DNA from: an uncultured Treponema sp.
Lineage (GTDB): Bacteria > Spirochaetota > Spirochaetia > Treponematales > Treponemataceae
DNA: 5,028 nt
Assembly: GCA_905372265.1 (NCBI GenBank)
Contig: CAJPOL010000108.1
Span: forward strand, 1 to 5,028
Direction of reading: 5' to 3'
The first letter of the stretch is position 1, and each line of letters begins with the position of its first letter. Below, piece after piece: positions 1-5,028 of this stretch. The notes beneath the pieces were generated by a model, which saw only the letters and a list, made by a program, of their open reading frames with translations, was not told the origin of the DNA and made no database searches. The position numbers and the translations under genes were made by a program.

Positions 1-1240
1 CGGTATTGTTTATAAGCGGAGAAGCGTATTCTCTTTCCGGTTTTTCATTACGCTGCGCTATCCAGCCGAATTTCGGTACCGGTCCGTATACTGAAAAAGC
101 GGGGAATTGTTTTACATACCGCAGCTGCTCATATTCATATACTTTTGAAACGGTAATATCTAAACCGTCTACCGTTATTTTGCAGTCAACCTGTACGGTG
201 CCAAGCTTATTGTCCTCGATGGTTATTCCTTTTTCGGGTACCGTGAAAGAGCGTATTTCAAAGGCATCGTTCCGTGTCCATTCGACCGCTTGTTGGCTTA
301 ACGGAGGAATAAAACCATAGCAATAGTCCTTTATTTTATATGGCTTACCATCTTTTTTTAGCATCTGTGTAGGCATATTATAGCCTAAGGGGCTCTTGTC
401 ATCGGAAAGAGGCACGATAGTAATGCTGTCTGCAAGCAGCTCTCCGTCATAATTCTTTAAATACGGAAAGTTCGGGAATTCCGTTTCTGTACGCGCAATG
501 GTTAAGTTTCGTTCAATTTTTGCATCAATCCCTACATTTTTTAAGTCGCTGCTTATATCACGAAATAGATCACAGGTCTTTACAAGCTCAGGATTTTTGC
601 TAAGCCAGTATTGTACAATCTGCTTATCTTGGTCTTCCAGCGCTTCAGTGATAGTTGCAGTGCCCTCCGTATCATCGATAGGCAGCGTGTTAAACGGAAC
701 AGGAGGTTCATAGTTTATTGCCGGTATGGGTCCGTTCGCAGACATGAGTCCTATCATCTTTTTGCCCTGATAAAGATAGATGATTTTTTGTCTATCTATC
801 TCCATTCCGAACCTTTCTTGTTCCTCCCCATAGAGGGCATTCTGCATTTCTTTTAAAAAATATCCGCGTCCCGGGTATTTTGCTTCCGTATTTAAACCGT
901 CAAAGGTATGGATTTCCAACGTAACAGACTCCCCGTATACGGAAGACAGTACACAATGAAGAAACAGAACAGCGCTTTTTTTATATATAATCGATGAGCG
1001 AATGACTGCTTGGGTATCTGCCAAGCGGCTCCAAGCAAGACCTTCCCGAATCCGTTTTACGCGGTCGGCAGGATTGGAGCGGGTATTTTCAGTAATTAAA
1101 TGTTCTTGTTCTTTTGCAAATGCTTCGGTCTCTTTATGGCAGTCATCCAAGCCGGCTGCGGCGGTTCCTTTAAACATATCAAACGGCTCATGAGTGCCGC
1201 TGTCGTTATATTTTTTATGAGATGTAAACGTATACCGCAT
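1..1240 (-). CDS. Unrecognised soluble protein, partial (3' end cut by window edge, at least 413 aa)
   Basis: Reading leftwards from the ATG at 1240-1238, the frame stays open for 413 codons to the window edge, so the C-terminus is missing. The start is well supported: an AAGGAGG ribosome site (1252-1246) lies 5 nt upstream, and the ATG directly abuts the TAA of the tubulin-like gene. The product starts MRYTFTSHKK and has no signal peptide and no convincing membrane segment, so it is probably cytoplasmic. Residues about 20-75 are charged and probably helical. The region 88-170 looks like alternating strands and helices and ends in a GLMSANGPIP motif (164-173). Further motifs are YGFIPPLSQQAVEW (308-321) and SVYGPVPKFGW (383-393), which look like conserved family signatures, but I cannot name the family. 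Immediate coupling to the tubulin-like gene suggests that it works with that protein. That this is a real gene is near certain; its function is unknown. Confidence 0.9.
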   Translation of the reverse strand, partial: MRYTFTSHKKYNDSGTHEPFDMFKGTAAAGLDDCHKETEAFAKEQEHLITENTRSNPADRVKRIREGLAWSRLADTQAVIRSSIIYKKSAVLFLHCVLSSVYGESVTLEIHTFDGLNTEAKYPGRGYFLKEMQNALYGEEQERFGMEIDRQKIIYLYQGKKMIGLMSANGPIPAINYEPPVPFNTLPIDDTEGTATITEALEDQDKQIVQYWLSKNPELVKTCDLFRDISSDLKNVGIDAKIERNLTIARTETEFPNFPYLKNYDGELLADSITIVPLSDDKSPLGYNMPTQMLKKDGKPYKIKDYCYGFIPPLSQQAVEWTRNDAFEIRSFTVPEKGITIEDNKLGTVQVDCKITVDGLDITVSKVYEYEQLRYVKQFPAFSVYGPVPKFGWIAQRNEKPEREYASPLINNT

Positions 1241-2803
1241 TTAATCCTCCTTTTTTGTACTGAGAACTTGATACAAATCCTCTATCATCAATGAAAGCAA
1301 CTCTTCCGGTTTATCTTCAGAGGCGGTTGCGTCCGCTAATTTTTTTCTATTGGGGCTGATACCGGAAAGATAATTCATCCACGTATCTTTGCATAAGGGC
1401 ATTTGATTGACCGGTGTACCGTCACTCCTCCACGCAACAGCGGGATTATTAATGACATTTGCTAAAATAGCGGATAACGTATTCATAGCATCCCTATCGA
1501 AGAACTCAATGGAGATACTGTTATTGCCTCCGAGTTTTGAATATAGCTGAATGTCGTTCCAAAATTCAAAATATGGTATCAGCTGTCCGAGCCACGCTTT
1601 TATTAACACCGATAGTGCGTCTGTTTTTTTCTTATTGTCTTTCGGCTTTTTTATATATGTCGTTACATAGACATCTTTTTGTAATAGGGGTATATCTTGA
1701 CAAAAACGTGGATAAACTTGACACGCCATAACACTGATGAGCCGCATAAGGCTCCTCGCGGAATTTTTTAGTTTGGCGCCGGCACTGATGCCGAGGGGAA
1801 TTTCTTCCCAGCCTATTTTAAGACTGCCTTCTTCGTCGGTAGGAATACTTGTTTGATAAAAGCCTGCGCTTTTTGACTGTAATTGCAATGCCGCCCCTGC
1901 CGCAAGCAGTTCAACCAGATGCGCCTTCCGTTTGGCAGCACCGTTTTTATTGAATGAACCGCATATATCATCAAAGCCTTGACATGCAACATAGTATACA
2001 CGCCACTGATCATCGCCGTATTCGCTCACAAGTTTTTCAAGCTCTTGTAATTGATCCCTGACCCGGTAGTATGAATCGTTGGTAACCCCTATATCATTTA
2101 CTTTATCAAGGTCATCGGGATTCTTGGGAATTTTAAAGTAAGGCCCCAGTATTACTAAATCTATCCGTATTTTCCCCAAATTTTTAAGCGTACTGTCATC
2201 GCTGTTGCGGTACGCTTTTATCTTCTGTACAAGCGGAACAATAAGCGATGAGCCCATACCTCCCGTTGCGCCGCCGATAATAACAAGCCTGATGCTGTTT
2301 ACCGAATCTCCGTTTATCAAGTCTTTTAATGAACCAAACAATGACGATTCTTCAAAATAGTTCAAACACACATGCGCATCAAGACTTCCTCTCGACGGGT
2401 CCCTGTTATTGCCGTAACGGAGGGACTCCGTATATTTTTCCTCTTCCCAACACATACCCGCTAAAGCTTTTATTGGATCATCGCTTCCGATAAGATCGAT
2501 AACGGTATAATCGGTGTCGGCTTTATTTGCCTTTTCTTGTAATTCATGGTACAAACCGCTTGTCAATGTATAAGGTGCTAAGGTTTCAAACGGTAATGTA
2601 TCGTAAAATGACTGGTACCGCTGGGCAGCATCAACACAATATTTATGGTTTCCTTTTGTATCCTTATCCATAATAAACATATTATAGAAGGAACTTTCAC
2701 CGGCAATACCGGAAGAACGGAGTAAAGGATAGAGATTTCCTATAGCGGTACCGACCTGCGTACCTGTTCCGCCAAGACAAACAAATAATGTATATTCAGA
2801 CAT
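1241..2803 (-). CDS. Divergent tubulin/FtsZ-superfamily-like protein (520 aa)
   Basis: Probably a cytoplasmic nucleotide-binding protein of the tubulin/FtsZ superfamily. Seen in the sequence: a first strand and loop LFVCLGGTGTQVG (6-18), equivalent to the N-terminal phosphate-contacting loop, and strand LVIIGGATGGMGSS (173-186), matching the glycine-rich tubulin signature (usual form GGGTG[ST]G). Next come strands IDLVILGPYF (214-223) and WRVYYVACQGF (267-277), then the helix AHLVELLAAGAALQ (294-307), of a kind I associate with large bacterial tubulin-like proteins. The protein is longer than FtsZ (about 350-400 aa), and no clear GxxNxD T7 catalytic loop is visible. I chose the ATG at 2803-2801 because GAGG lies 7 nt upstream. 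An in-frame GTG at 2809 would add two residues, but it sits directly against that site. It lies 21 nt after the membrane-protein gene and abuts the next gene. The superfamily call is fairly firm; its polymerisation and nucleotide are inferred. Alternative: a generic Rossmann-like NTPase. Confidence 0.85.
   Translation of the reverse strand: MSEYTLFVCLGGTGTQVGTAIGNLYPLLRSSGIAGESSFYNMFIMDKDTKGNHKYCVDAAQRYQSFYDTLPFETLAPYTLTSGLYHELQEKANKADTDYTVIDLIGSDDPIKALAGMCWEEEKYTESLRYGNNRDPSRGSLDAHVCLNYFEESSLFGSLKDLINGDSVNSIRLVIIGGATGGMGSSLIVPLVQKIKAYRNSDDSTLKNLGKIRIDLVILGPYFKIPKNPDDLDKVNDIGVTNDSYYRVRDQLQELEKLVSEYGDDQWRVYYVACQGFDDICGSFNKNGAAKRKAHLVELLAAGAALQLQSKSAGFYQTSIPTDEEGSLKIGWEEIPLGISAGAKLKNSARSLMRLISVMACQVYPRFCQDIPLLQKDVYVTTYIKKPKDNKKKTDALSVLIKAWLGQLIPYFEFWNDIQLYSKLGGNNSISIEFFDRDAMNTLSAILANVINNPAVAWRSDGTPVNQMPLCKDTWMNYLSGISPNRKKLADATASEDKPEELLSLMIEDLYQVLSTKKED
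1246..1252 (-). promoter_or_regulatory. Ribosome binding site of the leftmost gene, inside the tubulin-like gene
   Basis: AAGGAGG on the minus strand, 5 nt before the ATG at 1240. It is the strongest Shine-Dalgarno match in the window. It also encodes the final Lys-Glu-Asp region of the tubulin-like protein, whose TAA directly abuts the next ATG. This arrangement favours ribosome re-initiation and balanced production of the two proteins. Confidence 0.8.
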
Positions 2804-2810
2804 TTTCACA

Positions 2811-2814
2811 CCTC
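2811..2814 (-). promoter_or_regulatory. Ribosome binding site that decides the tubulin-like start
   Basis: GAGG on the minus strand lies 7 nt upstream of the ATG at 2803. The alternative in-frame GTG at 2809-2807 starts only 1 nt after the GAGG, too close to use it. The ATG is therefore preferred, giving 520 rather than 522 residues. Confidence 0.65.
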
Positions 2815-2824
2815 ACTGTAGGTT

Positions 2825-3286
2825 TTAAGGACGCGGTTTACACCAGATAAAAACGGGTATATGCATACCGGTAAACAGGATTAACGGGATAATTAATGCA
2901 TAACTGTCAATATATTGAAGCAGCAAAGTACCGTACTCAGTAGAGGCCGGCAAAAGAAAGCAGCATATAATAAGTATTACTATCGTAATGAGTACGGAAA
3001 TTCCGCCGTAGAGTATCCGCACCTTCAAACTTAAATAATGTGCATAGCATTCTTTATTGGCAATTGCCCGCTGCCGGAGGAAGAAAAACAGATAAAAACC
3101 GCACGAGATAAGGACCAAGGCGATGATGCTCCAAATGAATACTGCCATATCGAATTCTTCTTCTATTTCCGCTCCGGGATAAATTATTCCCACACCTAAC
3201 CATGCATACAGCAGTACGGCGCAGGCTACCGCACTATACGCGGCAATCGCTATTGCACAATGTACATAATGCTTCTTTAGCTTCAT
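2825..3286 (-). CDS. Four-span integral membrane protein (153 aa), unknown function
   Basis: Inner-membrane protein of no recognised family. Hydrophobic segments lie at about residues 11-36, 47-70, 91-112 and 129-148. Charges follow the positive-inside rule: the N-terminus (Lys2, Lys4, Lys5), the 71-90 loop (RQR, Lys78, Lys88, Arg90) and the C-terminal KPRP are basic and so cytoplasmic, while the 37-46 loop (EIEEEFD) is acidic and so external. Both termini are predicted to be inside. No catalytic motif is visible. The ATG at 3286-3284 has AGGAG 6 nt upstream, and that site overlaps the TAG stop of the preceding lipoprotein gene. Its place between a surface-facing vWA-like lipoprotein and a cytoplasmic tubulin-like protein suggests a membrane link between the two, but this is inference from context. 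Such small proteins diverge fast and often lack annotated domains. Confidence 0.88.
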   Translation of the reverse strand: MKLKKHYVHCAIAIAAYSAVACAVLLYAWLGVGIIYPGAEIEEEFDMAVFIWSIIALVLISCGFYLFFFLRQRAIANKECYAHYLSLKVRILYGGISVLITIVILIICCFLLPASTEYGTLLLQYIDSYALIIPLILFTGMHIPVFIWCKPRP

Positions 3287-3292
3287 ATTTTT

Positions 3293-3297
3293 CTCCT
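3293..3297 (-). promoter_or_regulatory. Ribosome binding site of the membrane-protein gene, overlapping the upstream stop codon
   Basis: AGGAG on the minus strand, 6 nt before the ATG at 3286. Its first two bases are the last two of the TAG stop (3298-3296) of the lipoprotein gene. This indicates translational coupling and a shared transcript. Confidence 0.75.
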
Positions 3298-4972
3298 AAT
3301 GGGTGGTTTTGTTTTTTTTCATACGCGAGGGCATATTGAACAGCACTACGGGCATTCTCATAAGTTCATCATTACTATATGCAATTGCCTCAATAGCTTC
3401 TCCTTTCAGCAAGTTTTTAATAAAATTACCGAAATTCAATGTTCTGTCTTGATATTCTTTAGGATTTTTATAATCGGCAGCATCAAAATCGGCAGTCCAC
3501 GCCGGTATTTCTATTTTTTCCTTAATCCGCACAATGACATCAAAGCATATAACGGGCGATGTTAGCAATTTATCTTCGTTACCGGGCAATACGGCAATTT
3601 GTACGGTTTTTAAATCGGACAACAAGACCGGTTGCACTGCTTCCAAGTCATTATCTATACAAAGATCATTGGCTTCCCACTTGGGTAATGCCTCATCGTC
3701 GGAAGAATTTAGTTTTGTAAGATAGCGATAGTTTTTTATGTGAGTTTCCAGTGCTTCAATGGTACACCCATCCGGCATAGTAAAATGTATATTTAACCGC
3801 CACAGCCAATTATCCTTTTTTTTGCAGGGTATTGCCGGTTTATATTCAAAGATACGGACACCGAGCTGTGTATCTATTTGTTGCAGCCCGTTTGTTGTCA
3901 CCAGACCGAGATGGTTTATCATTCCCTTTGTTCTTTCTTGTAAGTTCCAAATTCGGTCTTGTACATCGATACTCCGCTCCGACTGTTGTTGCGGTACGAT
4001 TGTATCTTGTATATGTTTTTTACTTTTGATGAACTTATTTATTTCCTGCCTACCGGCGCTTGCAGGTATAACTATATTTTTAAAAATATCCAAAGGAGGA
4101 CGCTGCCCTTTTTGGGTTGTCGTCATAAGCTGCCATTTGATAGAGAAATTTTTTGCCTGTTCCGAAAAACGCCTGATAAACAGTTTGACCGATTCCCGCG
4201 GACCGGAAATTATTGCATAGAATGGTTTACGGCCATGATAGGTCGTTTCTACCATACTATTTAAATTTTGAGTATCCGGCCGATAATTTTTTCCGTGAAA
4301 AGGCAATTTTACTGCAATAACTGCAGCGGCGTAATCATCGATTTTCAGCAAGTTATTTCTTATCCAATCGGCAAGAAGTGTTATATTTAATCCTTGCTCT
4401 TCCAAATCTGTTATGACGATAGTCAAATTTTGCGTATTAATACGGTTATTATCATAAAGCATTGTCAAGGGACCCCGCTCTTTGTTTTCAAATGTACCGG
4501 AGCCGACATAGAAAGAGCGGTTTTCAGGATCTGCCTCCACAGCCTTAATTTTTGTCCATTCCAGAAACCTCCGACTATTCGGACGTAAAATATGATACTG
4601 TGGCCGATAATTTGCACCGACCGACTGGCTTGCAATTGCTCTGTAAAAGTGAGTAAATTCCTCCGATGCTTTAATTTGCAGGTTTTTATTTTGAACATAT
4701 CCTATCTGCGAAAGAGTGTTGTCCCAATAGATATCAGCAACCGGCGGGGGGCGGATTCCTTTATAAGGATCGCCTCCGTCTATTGTTGTAATCTCCGGCG
4801 GAACCGGAAAAAACTCACCGAAAAGCAATCGAGCATTCCGGTCGGGTTTAGCGCAACAGCCGGATAGAAAAAGGGATAAAAAGACAACAATAGCTGCGGT
4901 TATTTCTGTCAATTTTATGCTATTTTTTACCGCCTTTGTTAGTTCTACAGAGGACGGACGAAGAAGAGGCAC
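3296..4972 (-). CDS. Lipoprotein with a von Willebrand A-like domain
   Basis: Probable envelope-anchored lipoprotein. The N-terminus has basic residues, a hydrophobic stretch (about 23-37) and a lipobox L-S-G-C, giving lipidated Cys39 (558-aa numbering). Residues about 78-275 read like a vWA fold. Strand VADIYWDNTLSQIGY (78-92) carries D84-x-T86-x-S88, a Thr variant of the metal-site DxSxS. It is followed by helix 102-115, strand LTIVITD (183-189) ending in the Asp expected of the third metal-site element, helix 195-208, strand AAVIAVKLPFHG (216-227), strand KPFYAIISG (249-257) and helix 259-273. A Gln/Ser-rich linker (about 320-340) leads to a probable beta-rich region (390-490) and a helical tail. 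The listed start is a GTG without a clear ribosome site. The frame is open upstream to the window edge with no other ATG/GTG/TTG, and later starts near codons 19-21 are possible. The vWA domain probably binds a protein partner outside the cytoplasm. Confidence 0.85.
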   Translation of the reverse strand: MPLLRPSSVELTKAVKNSIKLTEITAAIVVFLSLFLSGCCAKPDRNARLLFGEFFPVPPEITTIDGGDPYKGIRPPPVADIYWDNTLSQIGYVQNKNLQIKASEEFTHFYRAIASQSVGANYRPQYHILRPNSRRFLEWTKIKAVEADPENRSFYVGSGTFENKERGPLTMLYDNNRINTQNLTIVITDLEEQGLNITLLADWIRNNLLKIDDYAAAVIAVKLPFHGKNYRPDTQNLNSMVETTYHGRKPFYAIISGPRESVKLFIRRFSEQAKNFSIKWQLMTTTQKGQRPPLDIFKNIVIPASAGRQEINKFIKSKKHIQDTIVPQQQSERSIDVQDRIWNLQERTKGMINHLGLVTTNGLQQIDTQLGVRIFEYKPAIPCKKKDNWLWRLNIHFTMPDGCTIEALETHIKNYRYLTKLNSSDDEALPKWEANDLCIDNDLEAVQPVLLSDLKTVQIAVLPGNEDKLLTSPVICFDVIVRIKEKIEIPAWTADFDAADYKNPKEYQDRTLNFGNFIKNLLKGEAIEAIAYSNDELMRMPVVLFNMPSRMKKNKTTH

Positions 4973-4978
4973 ATTATG
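4973..4978 (-). promoter_or_regulatory. Weak candidate -10 element (CATAAT)
   Basis: CATAAT on the minus strand differs from TATAAT at one base. The hexamer 17 bp upstream (TACGTA) is a poor -35. If used, transcription would begin around 4966, inside the listed GTG-started frame. That would fit only a later start (near codons 19-21) for the lipoprotein. This is speculative; the true promoter may lie outside the window. Confidence 0.15.
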
Positions 4979-4979
4979 G

Positions 4980-5010
4980 ATTAAGCATTTTAAGCTACGT
5001 ATTAAGCATT
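4980..5010. repeat. 10-bp direct repeat, 21-bp period, upstream of the lipoprotein gene
   Basis: ATTAAGCATT occurs at 4980-4989 and again exactly at 5001-5010, so the copies start 21 bp apart, about two helical turns. A partial copy, TTAAGC, lies between them at 4990-4995. On the coding (minus) strand the unit reads AATGCTTAAT. The site lies just before the first gene of the run, where a regulator binding the same DNA face at two sites could act. In AT-rich DNA such short repeats can arise by chance. Confidence 0.4.
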
Positions 5011-5028
5011 GAATATATTGATTATTAC

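Noticed and set aside
6..320. 104-codon plus-strand open frame at the left end
   Set aside because: It is antisense to the minus-strand gene that stays open for 413 codons with a strong ribosome site. The plus-strand product has no recognisable features.
1813..2013. 66-codon minus-strand frame inside the tubulin-like gene
   Set aside because: It is in a different frame of the same strand within a well-supported 520-residue gene, and nothing suggests an overlapping gene.
3299..3565. 88-codon plus-strand open frame starting at the lipoprotein 3' end
   Set aside because: It has no supporting ribosome site and is antisense to coding sequence. It is aromatic-rich low-quality translation.
3759..4220. 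153-codon plus-strand open frame
   Set aside because: It lies wholly antisense to the lipoprotein gene, whose signal peptide, vWA-like motifs and downstream ribosome-site coupling are convincing. The plus-strand translation is rich in Cys, Phe and Ser with no domain logic, typical of a shadow frame.
1..5028. RNA genes, CRISPR array, insertion sequence or rho-independent terminator
   Set aside because: No repeat-spacer pattern, transposase motif, tRNA-like sequence or GC-rich hairpin followed by a T-run was seen on either strand. The gene run appears to continue past the left edge, so no terminator is expected here.

Overview
The window is a single, tightly packed run of four genes, all transcribed from the minus strand (right to left). 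The right and left edges cut into the run. Base composition is moderately AT-rich by eye. The protein style (a Cys-Cys lipoprotein signal, AGGAG-type ribosome sites, frequent CCG/CGG/GTA codons) would suit a Treponema-like spirochaete. That is only an impression, because no phylogenetic marker gene lies in the window.

In transcription order: (1) a lipoprotein of about 540-560 residues whose periplasmic or extracytoplasmic part looks like a von Willebrand A (vWA) domain, with a DxTxS-type metal-site motif, followed by a probable beta-rich C-terminal part; (2) a 153-residue protein with four predicted membrane segments; (3) a 520-residue tubulin/FtsZ-superfamily-like protein with an N-terminal GGTGTQ loop and the glycine-rich GGATGGMGSS loop; (4) a soluble protein of at least 413 residues that runs off the left edge and that I do not recognise. 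It has no stop codon inside the window, so an ORF listing that requires one would miss it. Gaps between genes are 9, 21 and 0 bases, and ribosome sites sit in or against the preceding gene, so this is very probably one transcription unit with translational coupling.

The combination of a divergent tubulin-like NTPase, a membrane-tethered vWA protein and a small multi-span membrane protein resembles the FtsZ-like (FtsZl-1) plus vWA gene neighbourhoods that Makarova and Koonin described by comparative genomics as a possible membrane-remodelling system. A reasonable model is a cytoplasmic tubulin-like protein linked through the four-span protein to an envelope vWA lipoprotein, with the fourth protein as a cytoplasmic partner. 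The function is inferred from architecture and context only.

The far right end (about 4973-5028) holds no complete gene. It contains a 10-bp direct repeat spaced 21 bp apart that could be an operator just upstream of the first gene, and the start codon of that gene is uncertain.
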